Shown piece after piece: positions 55,491-64,000 of a DNA stretch of 64,000 nt. Each line of letters starts with the position of its first letter. Within the stretch, counting starts at the first letter, position 1. Origin of the DNA: Selaginella moellendorffii. Taxonomy: Eukaryota; Streptophyta; Lycopodiopsida; Selaginellales; Selaginellaceae. The translations under genes and the position numbers were made by a program. The stretch lies in the NCBI RefSeq assembly GCF_000143415.4, contig NW_003314368.1:82792-146791 (forward strand), given 5' to 3'. The notes below the pieces were generated by a model. It worked only from the letters and a program-made list of their open reading frames with translations, was not told where the DNA came from and did not search any database.

Positions 55491-55658
55491 TGTGAGTGCT
55501 TGGAGAGAATACAAAAAATATGCATATCCATTATCCCAAAAAACCCTAGCTTATATACAGGAGCGAGTAGTCCAAATTGAAACCAATCTAATGGCTACCA
55601 AAATCCCACTATGCTAATATTAGTATATGGCATCGTAACCATACACTTGGCCCTCACA
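55491..55658 (-). repeat. 3' LTR of the gypsy element
   Basis: TG...CA bounded with 6-bp inverted termini. Matches the right-hand LTR remnant from ATATGCATATCC through CCAAAATCCCACTA. Confidence 0.8.
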
Positions 55659-55690
55659 TCATCCCCTCCTCTCGGAATAATGGAAGACCA

Positions 55691-56952
55691 TCAAGGTTCT
55701 CTTGTAAATGGGCCAGGATCTAGAGGAATGTCAGGAGGAGGCATCGGCAGATCTGTAGGTGGTAATTGCTCTTGATCCCTTTGTATGAAGCATTTCAACC
55801 GTTGCACATGCACAATCTTTGGAGGATAGGCCTGCTGGACATCATGCCGAACCTCATAAATTTGTGGTCCAACTTGCCGCAACACCCGATATAGTCCTTT
55901 CCATTGTGCAAGGAGCCCCTTAAATAAACCACGTACCATAAGATAGGGAAAACAAACTAACACCAAATCATCCACTTTGTACTCCGCAGGTGGATGGTGA
56001 TGGGAGTTGTACCATCGTTGTTGTCCTACTTGTACACGGCCTAAGTGTTCAGCAGACTCCGGTCGGACAAGTGGAAGAATGCTCGTCAAATACTGATCCC
56101 ATAACCTAGCATCCGTAGCTCGTGGCAATTGCGAAGGTAAACCTAACTCCGTTGGTAATATTGGATCATGACCATATAGGAATTTATATGGTGAAGCACC
56201 AATAGAACTCTGCACCCCTGTGACATATGCATACTAAAGAGATGGCAAATAACCATCCCAATCCGAATGCTAAAAGTTTACATACTTCACAATCATCCCT
56301 TGAATGTCCGAACGAGCCGTTCCACCAGATCGTCTGATTGTGGATGATAAGCGCTCGTGAAAGTGTGGCGTATCCCCAACCGAGACGTCAAAACATGAAA
56401 TGCCTCAGCCATAAATGCGGGACTATTATCCGAAAGAATCTACTCTAGACAAGAATGCTGGAACACCACTCAACTGAGGAGGAAGTATCCAACAGCAATT
56501 GCAGAAGCGCTAGCAAGAGCACTAACTTCCACCCAACGAATTAGGTAGTCAGAAGCAATAATAACATACTCATTGCCAGCAATTGACCATGGAAAATGTC
56601 CCATAAGATCAAACGCCACCAACTCAAATGGATGGGAAATTGCAATTGACTCTAACCGTCCTTTCACAACCCAAGGGGGAGTATTACGAGCTTGGCACCA
56701 AACGCAACTATGCACATACCGGATAATATCACGTCGCATCTCCAGCCAATAGAAAGACTTGCGCAGCTTCTTAGTTACACGACGATGTCCCATATGCATA
56801 CCTAGAATAGGAGAATCATGGTAGGCATGGAGAAACCGCGGAATAAAAATAGAAGGCACCACCAGCCGTAAATGATCATCAGGATCCGTCCCCATAAAAT
56901 AAAGAAGGCCGTCTTCAAGGCAATATTGAGAATGTAAATGCCGGAAAGGCAA
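55691..56952 (-). pseudogene. gypsy integrase region, broken
   Basis: The N-terminal zinc site H-x-H-C-C is visible in HDSPILGMHMGHRR through SCVWCQAR, then core Asp residues in VAFDLMGHFPW and ASDYLIRWVEV. A stop after GYFLLS (56470) and another before 56410 split it; the C-terminal part resumes at SSIGASPYKFLYGHDP (56215). Confidence 0.85.
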
Positions 56953-56997
56953 GTCATCAACAAGTGATGCAGGATTCTCAAACCCATCTCGAAGCTT

Positions 56998-57552
56998 TCA
57001 AATCCATGGCTCAAGCTTTTGAGCCTTGCGAACCTTGTCAAGAGAAGGTAGATCTTGCTCGGTGCCTTGTGGACACTGAACGTCAAGGACAGCAACCCCC
57101 GACAGCACAAAATCCTCGTTTAAAAAATCTACAAAGGCTGGAACAACAGGCTTGTCAGAAATATGAGAAGAGAATGGAGAAGGAAGAGGAGCTCGAGAAA
57201 GGGCATCAGCATCAGCCATAGAACTTCCTGGGCGATGAATAACATCAAAATCATATATCTGAAGCTTTAAAGCCCATCGAGCAGTACGACCAACCAGGTT
57301 CTTCCACTTCAATAATGAAGTAACAGTAGCATGATCACCTTCAAGTAACGTCCGAGAACCATGTAGATATGCATGAAGTTTCTCAAAACCCCAAACTGCT
57401 GCTAAACACTCCTTCTCTGTAGTAGAGTAGTTCATTTCCATTGGTTGTAATGTACGGTTTATATATGCAATGGGATGGCGCTGACTAAACACACTCGAGC
57501 TCTCTTGTATCAACACACCTCCAAGACCAATGTCAGAAGCATCCACGCGCAA
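56998..57552 (-). pseudogene. gypsy RNase H region
   Basis: RVDASDIGLGGVLIQ (first catalytic Asp), RHPIAYINRTLQP, STTEKECLAAVWGFEKLHAYL (catalytic Glu), HATVTSLLKWKN and IHRPGSSMADADALSR (last Asp). The frame ends with TGA at 56998, where an intact element would read on into the linker before the integrase. Confidence 0.85.
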
Positions 57553-57681
57553 AATAAAAGGTCAAGTGTAGTCAGGATATGCCAAAACTAGAGGAGTCGT
57601 CAATAGCTCTTTGAGATCCCCGAACGCCCGCTCACAATCCAAAGACCAGATGAAAGATGATGTTGATGACTTCAGCAATGC

Positions 57682-58614
57682 TCACAACGGTGCAGTGCAA
57701 TCAGAAAGATGATCCACAAAACGACCAAGATATTGCACCTTGCCTAAGAAGCGTTGCACATCATTCACACACTTCGGAATAAGGAACTTTAAAACAGCCA
57801 CAAGTTTGTCAGGATCAACTTGCAAACCCTCACGAGAAATACGGTACCCAAGATAAGTTGTATCCTTGGACCCAAACACGCACTTCGACCGCTTCAACTT
57901 TAAACCAATGTCGTGTAGTTGATCCAACACTTTACAAACATCACGAACGTGCTCCTCCCACGTCCCCTCTGAGTGGATCAAGACATCATCAATGAAGTCA
58001 GCAGTCACCTCCGGCATATCGCAAAGAACCTCGTCCATCATCCATTGGAAAGTTGCTGGAGCATTGTTCAAACCAAACGGCATCACCAAGAATTCGTACA
58101 AACTAAATGGTGTATGAAAAGCAGTCTTAGGAATATCTTCTTCAGCCATTGGTACTTGCCAGTACCCAGAAGCAAGATCTAGCTTGGTGAACCAACGACT
58201 TCACCCCAAACGATCCAAGAGATCAGCAGTGTGAGGAAAAGGGTACACATCTGGGATTGTCACTTCGTTTAACAAACAATAGTCAATGCAGAAACGAATA
58301 CTCCCATCAGGCTTCATCACAAAATGAGGTTCACATGCCCAAGGACTCCGCGACTTCCGAATAACACCCTTCTCTAATATCTTCTTGACATTTGCACGTA
58401 AAATCTGGATCTCCTTGGGTGACTGACGACGAATAGGAACCTTGATTGGATGAGCATCCCCGGTTGGAATTGGATGATGTGTGGCAATCTTGGCCCCAGA
58501 TGATAGGTCAAATTCAAAGAGATCAGAATACTCCTTCATGAGCCGGTCCACCGCTGCAACACAAAGATCGTCGGAGGGATCGGAAAATGGAAGAGCAGAA
58601 CAAGATGGAAACAT
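57682..58614 (-). pseudogene. gypsy reverse transcriptase region, broken
   Basis: Two pieces: 58614-58201 with VIRKSRSPWACEPHFVMKPDG and IDYCLLNEVTIPDVYP, and 58149-57682 with FLVMPFGLNNAPATFQ, the active-site FIDDVLIHS (YxDD box as FIDD) and GYRISREGLQVDP. A TGA at 58201 separates them (DRLG-stop-SRWFTKLDL). Confidence 0.88.
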
Positions 58615-58761
58615 AAGAGGAAATAGTGGGGGAACAAAAGTAATGGAAACAGAGGTAAAAGTAGAGGGATAAACAAGGACGGAAGTAAAAAGAATGGATG
58701 AAACATAAAGAAGTATGAGACAAGGGGGAGAAGCCTCAAAGTCACACTTGGCATGATTGCG

Positions 58762-59031
58762 CTACAACCAATCCATACCATGAATGAGGTCAAAAGCTTG
58801 ACTCAGCACCACCCGCAATGACTGCAACTCAAGCTCAAGATCGCCCACACGCACAACCAGGTCCGCCTCATCCTGTGCACATGCATGTGTACGGCCGTTG
58901 CCATAAAGAATGAAAACTGGTTCCACCGTACGATGCAAGTGTAGACAGCAACATGTGGCAATAGGTCGAGCAATAGAAGATAAACTCGAACCTGTATCAA
59001 CCAACACGGAGAGAATAATAGGAGACCTCAT
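58762..59031 (-). pseudogene. gypsy aspartic protease region
   Basis: VLVDTGSSLSSIARPIA carries the DTGS active-site motif; QAFDLIHGMDWL matches the end of retropepsins (I-G-M-D-W-L). Confidence 0.8.
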
Positions 59032-59141
59032 GTTATAATAACGAATTTATAAAGTAAACACTGGATGAACTGGTGCCGAGTGATGATACACCCGAAAGAA
59101 AGATGGAAGGGTCACTGACTTATTTGCCCAAGGTCCCTTCG

Positions 59142-60023
59142 TTACTCGCGTGACTCCTCATTTCCCAGATGCATCTCGGTGTCCAAACCTTCCACTGCAG
59201 TAGCACCAACGGGACATTGCTGACGCCAAGGTCTCCACCCAGGAAATGGAGGTCGCCAATCCGGAAAACTCCGACAATGCCGATAAGTATAACTAATTTC
59301 ATCACACACCCAGCAATGAACATCACGGCCATGACCACATCCTCGCCCTTGTCCTTGGACTCGAGCAGAAGCAGCATCAACCTCCATTGGAACAGGACCA
59401 TCACTTATAAGAAGAGGAGCTGAATGATGTGTAGCAAGAAGTGGAAGAGGCGATGTCTCATAACGTTGTGCCAAGCAAAGAGCATCGTTAAGGGTGGCAG
59501 GAGCAAGTGCATGCACAAGTCCGACAAGATTTTGATGAAGTGCTGGCCACAACATTCCTAGCTTGATCCACTCCGACATATTTGGCTCCGCACAAAGTAA
59601 AAGACTTCGAAAACGAATGCCAAACTGCATCACCAACTCAGATGGCCCTTGGCGAAGATGATGCAATTGTTGGAAATCATCATCACAATCATCGGCATGT
59701 CCGAAAGCGCGTTTGAAGACATCTGAAAGAACACTCCAATCCCCGTGAGTGGTGGCGCCCAAACTGTTGTACCATTGCAATGCCGTCCCTTGGAGACACG
59801 TGGGAAACTCATGCAAACGTCGAGCATCATCCCAATAATGATATGTGGCAATCATCGTGAAGTGATCAAAGCAATGGTACACATCATCCCCAGGATTCCC
59901 GCGAAAGAACTCTGGCCGAACGCGAGGATTGGCACAAAGAGCAGGAGGACTTGTACCATATGCCATGAATGCCACTATCAATTGAGTTTGGTTGTTCAAT
60001 TGCAAGCGCATAGCATCAAGCAA
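59142..60023 (-). pseudogene. gypsy gag region
   Basis: 293-residue gag: PEFFRGNPGDDVYHCFDHF, LQGTALQWYNSLG, FQQLHHLRQGPSELVMQF, and a weak zinc knuckle CWVCDEISYTYRHC whose spacing departs from C-x2-C-x4-H-x4-C. Continuous frame, but its partner regions are broken. Confidence 0.8.
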
Positions 60024-60301
60024 TTATACCAACTGCTACTCCAGAGTCAAAGGAGGAGATTGCTGATCTGCCATGAAGACGAATGAAAAAGAAAGAGCAA
60101 AAAAAGAGAAAAAATCTAGAAGGAAATGGTAGATCTAGGCAATGCAAAAAGCTAGATCTAAACCAAAATCTTAAAAGGAAAAAACAAAAGAAAGGAAATG
60201 AAAAAAGCTAGATCTAGACAATGCAAAAGCTAAATCTAAACCAAAATCCCAAATCCAAACACTTCTTAGGGACAATCAAAGGTGCCCTTTAACTCCACCA
60301 A

Positions 60302-60433
60302 TGTGAGTGTTTGGAATATGGAAAAAGAATATAGAAAATATGCATATCCATTAGTCCAAAAAACCCTTGCTTATATATAAGAGCGAGTGGTCCATATTGA
60401 AGCCAATCTGACGGCTACCAAAATCCCACTACG
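60302..60433 (-). repeat. Truncated 5' LTR of the gypsy element
   Basis: Aligns with the 3' half to two-thirds of the 168-bp left LTR; sequence similarity stops at CCCACTACGG, where EF-hand gene sequence begins. Confidence 0.75.
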
Positions 60434-60752
60434 GAGCTGAAGGTGGCTGAAAGTGGCATTTCCGTGGTTGCAACAAAAAAGGATATGAGGCATGCCTTAG
60501 ATTCCTCAAAACTCACATTTTACAAAAAGTATCCTCATACTCGTCCAGAGAGAGCAAGGTACTAATGGATATCACTTGGATATCACTATGTATATTTATA
60601 TTTCATTTTTTATTAGGAAAAGAAGCTTGTGCCATTCGGGAGAGAAAAGCTGGAAAACATTTTTGTTTGCTTCAACAAGAATGTCGACGGGAAAATCGAA
60701 AAAGATGAACTGGAGGCATTCATGGTTGGCCTTGGGATCGAAACAAACAGGT
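60434..60752 (+). pseudogene. EF-hand gene fragment cut by the retroelement
   Basis: Two exon-like pieces. About 60434-60560 reads ELKVAESGISVVATKKDM...YPHTRPERA up to a donor CAAG|GTACTA; about 60617-60752 reads KKLVPFGREKLENIF then an EF-hand loop NKNVDGKIEKDEL and a donor AACAG|GTACAT. The loop has Asn, Asn, Asp, Gly, Ile and a final Glu-like position. Phases of the two pieces do not fit a simple splice, and the left edge is the truncated LTR. Likely the remnant of a calcium-binding protein gene; identity unknown. Confidence 0.45.
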
Positions 60753-60759
60753 ACATGAG

Positions 60760-62093
60760 TCCCATTCTTTTGTCGCTCATTGTTTTGAGCACTTATTGTT
60801 TCGATTATATCAATATATATATAATTCCATTTTCATATTTTTGTAAGCAACCAATGAAAATGACTTGGAAGATGATCTATCGGGTTCAAATATAGAGAAA
60901 AGGGCTTATGAATAAGAGTGCACTCCCTTTTTAATCGGTTAAAAGTCGGGATATTTAGAATTAAATGTCATTAGGTTTGAGTAATACTGAATTGGGTGAA
61001 CTCTCAAGAAGTTTAAACTCAAGAGTTTATATTTGATATCAAAGAGGTTTCAAGTCTGACTTTATTAGTTAGCTAAAAGAATCCCACTACATGTTAATTA
61101 ACATTTGGCAAGTCTAATTTACTCCAACTAAAGTTTACCCGAGGGGTAGGGTGTTAATAGAATAAGGTTTTTAGCAAAGTTGTGATTTTTAACTTCTATT
61201 TATGAACTTACGTGGAAGTGTGGTGAATTGTAAACAATCAAAGAGAATTATTTGAAAAATGATCCATAAAATTCAAAAATAAAAGGAAAAGGGCTTATAA
61301 ATAAATTTTGGTGATGTCATATTGTCTGGGATGACATGTCATGGCCCATGCATACATGGTATGCCCCATGACAAAAATACTATACACACAATCATGCTTT
61401 GATTGCTTAATCAAAAAGTGATTGTTAGCATAATATTTTTTGCATGAAATTTTTAAAAAAAACATCCACACATTTGTAAATATATAATACTCCCATGTGC
61501 AATCATATATTCATTGCTATAGATTCAATCCAATGCAAATTTCTCAAAGCCAGAGCCAGATAGATCATGCAACAATTCAATCAATGCTAATAGAGCTCCA
61601 CTTTAGCACCATTGAGCTCTTGTTCTTGGCCAAACTAAAAATATCCACGAATATTTTTGGTTTGCAAATATAAAATATCCAAAAAGTTTGGCGAAGTTTC
61701 AAAAGTAACAAGGTCAGGAGCTCCTCAATAGTGCCAAGTGGAGCTATGCTGCTGCTGCCTGAATTGTTGCATGATCTATCCAGCCCTGAGAAACTTGCAT
61801 TGGATTGAGTCAACAGCAAAACGTCAAATCCAACCAAGAGCAATGGGAGCTGGTTGATCAGTAAGCATTGAAAGAACTTGTGAAAACTGGAAGAGGGAAT
61901 GGATTATTGGAAGAATTTAGCAAAATAAAGCAAGAAAAAAAAAAGAAAAAGCTACTCGTTAAAGAAAACAAAAAAGAATGAAAAGCAAAAAGGAAAAACA
62001 ACGTCTTAACTCTCACACCGGTGAATAATCCATTAAATCACCTTTTCAGGGATCTAATGGTCTCTAGGGTTTAGTCGCGAGTTGTGAATAGGT
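60760..62093. other. AT-rich intergenic region
   Basis: No gene seen. The frame at 61577-61843 (minus) has no motif. Two stretches near 61560-61625 and 61700-61800 are imperfect inverted copies (CCATTGAGCTC / ATAGATCATGCAACAATTC against GAGCTCCTCAATAGTGCC / GAATTGTTGCATGATCTATC), able to form a large hairpin. A telo-box TAGGGTTTA lies at 62065-62073 just before the next gene. Confidence 0.5.
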
Positions 62094-63230
62094 ATGGCAA
62101 AGGAAGAAAAGAAGAAGTCCACACGGAGGTACGCTCCTTACAAAGCCAGGACGTCCAAGAACCGAAGTCATGACATTGTGGAGATCTTGAGCAGGCTGAG
62201 GTACGCTCTGGTGTACGAAGATGGCAGAGTCTTGGAGGTCTGGGACATGGAGAGGGATCGCTTTGTCAACTACAAGCTGCCATATCCGTCCCAGATCAAA
62301 GGTAATTTGTGTGGAGCCGCGGGTGGAATCCTCTTCTTCAAGGAGCGGACAACTATATCGGCTTGGAATCCGGTGACTGGCTTCACCAAAGAGATCGATC
62401 CTCCATCACTGGACGCGGAGTTTCTCGTTATTGCAACGCCTATGTCCCACAGGCTGTGCAAGCTAAACTCGAGCCTCAAGCTCGAGGCAGTGGACGACGC
62501 TCCCCCGGCGCAAGAGTGGACGGGGATGTGCTACCTGGGCGATCGATTCAACCACGACTCGGGCATCAGGCTCGAGTGTTCCACACGCCTGATGTACTCC
62601 CACGTCCTTGACACTTGCTCTCTGCAAGCGCTGGACGTTTCGAAAGCCCACATTCTGCCAAGAACAATTGGTGTCCCCAGGCCCGTCAAAGGGCGCAGCT
62701 TTCATCTCCCTCCCAGCGCCGGGAGCGTCAAGTACCGCTTCTTCCAGCTCGAGCACGACGTTTTCGCGTGTGTTTCCATGGAAAAGCGTTTGCACTTCGA
62801 AGGGTGCGTGAGGATCTGGCTCTACACCCCCAACAAGAAAAGAACGAAGTTGGGAACATGTCCGGCTTGCCGTGCTACAAGGATGTCCCAGGGGCGCGTG
62901 GATCTGGAGCAGCCTTTCTGCGCTTGCAAGAGCAACGAGAACTGGGAGGATGTATCGAGATTGCCGGACAAGTACGTGCATGGGCTGATGGCGGAGTCGG
63001 GCTCGCAGGGTGGCGGCTGCAGCTGGTTTGCCTTTGGGACGGGTAACGTTGTTTTGGTGGCTTTTGTTTCCACCAGTGGCGATTTGAGTGGTTGCAAGGA
63101 CGTGTTTTGCTTCAAGCTGGCGTCAAGAGATTGGAGTCGTGTGGCCAATCCATTCAAAAGATCTCATGGTGTCAAATGGAACAACATGAGCTCCTGGTGC
63201 CCGAGCTACTATGATCTCGACATGGACTAA
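62094..63230 (+). CDS. Single-exon protein, F-box-associated-like, unrecognised
   Basis: 378 residues, no intron. Basic start (MAKEEKKKSTRRYAPYKAR), then sequence resembling the beta-propeller part of plant F-box proteins (LEVWDMERDRFVNYKLPYP, GILFFKERTTISAWNPVTG, VFCFKLASRDWSRV). No F-box is visible. A Cys-rich patch CPACRATRMSQGRVDLEQPF then CACK could bind metal. It could be an F-box paralog that lost its N-terminus. Function unknown. Confidence 0.6.
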   Translation: MAKEEKKKSTRRYAPYKARTSKNRSHDIVEILSRLRYALVYEDGRVLEVWDMERDRFVNYKLPYPSQIKGNLCGAAGGILFFKERTTISAWNPVTGFTKEIDPPSLDAEFLVIATPMSHRLCKLNSSLKLEAVDDAPPAQEWTGMCYLGDRFNHDSGIRLECSTRLMYSHVLDTCSLQALDVSKAHILPRTIGVPRPVKGRSFHLPPSAGSVKYRFFQLEHDVFACVSMEKRLHFEGCVRIWLYTPNKKRTKLGTCPACRATRMSQGRVDLEQPFCACKSNENWEDVSRLPDKYVHGLMAESGSQGGGCSWFAFGTGNVVLVAFVSTSGDLSGCKDVFCFKLASRDWSRVANPFKRSHGVKWNNMSSWCPSYYDLDMD

Positions 63231-63559
63231 GGGATATAGCATATATCCAGGGACATTCTTGTCTCAGTAACAGCTGTGAAGTTAATAAGAACACAACCAA
63301 AGAATACAAGATCTTATCAAAATTCAACACAAGATCTTGCCTTGTTACTCCAGCTAATCAAAGTCAATCGATCGCTGCTCCACTGTCCTCCATTTTGTGA
63401 GAACGGCATCGTCTCCACGATCTTCATCGCTTCTTCCAACCTGATTCCCACGGCCCAGAGAACCGGTATGCTCTGGAGCACTGGATCGATCTCGTACTGA
63501 TCACCACGTTGGTTTTGAGGCGGCCCTTGTCTTCCAACCTTTAAAACTGAGAAAACACG

Positions 63560-64000
63560 AGCTCGGTGCTTCAACCTGCTAGGAACGCGTATCCGGTCTA
63601 GGAATGGAATCAAATACCTGGTGAGCTTGAGACATGCTTCCACACTTGCCGTAAACATCCACCAGAGAATTTGCAACGATCTCATGGAACAGCGACAGAT
63701 TTCTCCGTGAAGTTTCCGTTCACTTTGCAGCGCTACCAGATTCGCAGAAGCATTGAGAGCAGCCACAAAAGTTCCAGAATCGGGCCGTCACGCTGCACAC
63801 GAGAGAACAAGTTTAGAGCCATCGCGACGTCACCGTTTTCTACATACCCCAACATCAAAGTGTTACCATGCATCCACCATGGTCGAGTACATTTCCACCG
63901 CGCGTTCATCACAAGGAGGTCCAAAGGAAACCCTTGCTCTTCGGCTTTTGAGTGAATGGCAACTCCTTGCTTCAACGAGAACGACATTTCCATCAACATC
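63560..64000 (-). pseudogene. PPR gene fragment, frameshifted, runs off the window
   Basis: Minus-strand pieces in changing frames: GVAIHSKAEEQGFPLDLLVMNA (from about 63970), NTLMLGYVENGDVAMALNLFSRVQRDGP (about 63875-63790), AALNASANLVALQSERKLHGEI (63766), then in another frame VANSLVDVYGKCGSMSQAHQVF (about 63690-63610). These are PLS-type PPR repeats. At least two frame changes within 350 bases make it non-functional as read; the 5' part lies beyond 64000. Confidence 0.75.

Larger units (their letters stand above)
55491..60433 (-). mobile_element. Degenerate Ty3/gypsy LTR retrotransposon
   Basis: Minus-strand order gag, protease, RT, RNase H, integrase, the Ty3/gypsy order. The 3' LTR is 55491-55658 (168 bp, TG...CA, termini TGTGAG/CTCACA, TATATA-box inside). 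The 5' LTR survives as about 60302-60433, truncated in U3. Over about 93 aligned bases I count about 11 differences, so the insertion is old. A purine tract GAGAGGAGGGGATGA (55660-55674) abuts the 3' LTR as PPT, and TGGTGGAGTTAAAGG follows the 5' LTR as PBS. In-frame stops interrupt RT, RNase H/integrase and integrase, so it cannot transpose by itself. Confidence 0.9.

Noticed and set aside
1-64000. tRNA, rRNA or known snRNA genes
   Set aside because: I saw no cloverleaf with A/B boxes or rRNA-like stretch by eye; a covariance-model scan would be needed to exclude them.

Overview
This is nuclear DNA from a land plant, most likely a lycophyte of the Selaginella type. The evidence is plant-only families (ethylene receptor, CASP-like protein, P- and DYW-class PPR proteins, group E bZIP, villin with headpiece, HDA5-type deacetylase), many introns of only about 50-60 bp, close gene packing, and telo-box motifs (AACCCTA) next to most start codons. 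The species call is inference; nothing in the window names it.

Layout. 1-1250: AT-rich, no gene seen. 1251-12512: five minus-strand genes: HDA5-like histone deacetylase, 4-coumarate:CoA ligase-like enzyme, ARM/TPR protein, ribosomal protein S19, and an ETR1-type ethylene receptor whose phospho-accepting His is Arg. About 12.5-15.6 kb: receptor leader, then no convincing gene. 15.64-22.3 kb: a gene graveyard. A mosaic of 4CL-like and ethylene-receptor fragments is fused to two tandem copies of an F-box + P-loop NTPase unit; only the second F-box ORF is intact. 22.4-31.8 kb: CASP-like protein, malonyl-CoA-synthetase-like ligase, universal stress protein, extensin, peroxisomal adenine nucleotide carrier divergent from SWC5/BCNT, a small membrane protein, and a 10-cysteine hevein-like peptide. 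32.0-54.8 kb: EMB976-like PPR (frame broken by a 23-bp tandem duplication), TPR-SET protein, villin, Qa-SNARE SYP3, DYW-like PPR, group E bZIP, tafazzin-like acyltransferase, BTF3/NAC-beta and FIS1. 55.4-60.4 kb: a decayed Ty3/gypsy element beside an EF-hand gene fragment. 62.1-64 kb: an unrecognised single-exon gene and a PPR pseudogene.

The genes are mostly independent housekeeping loci and form no operon or pathway cluster. The points most worth a second look are the His-to-Arg receptor (shared by its pseudogene copy), the captured-gene mosaic with its NTPase family of fungal-like appearance, the frame-breaking duplication in the EMB976-like gene, the bZIP lacking the invariant basic-region Asn, two GC-AG introns, and pervasive start-proximal telo-boxes. 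All identities come from reading the sequence; no database search was run.
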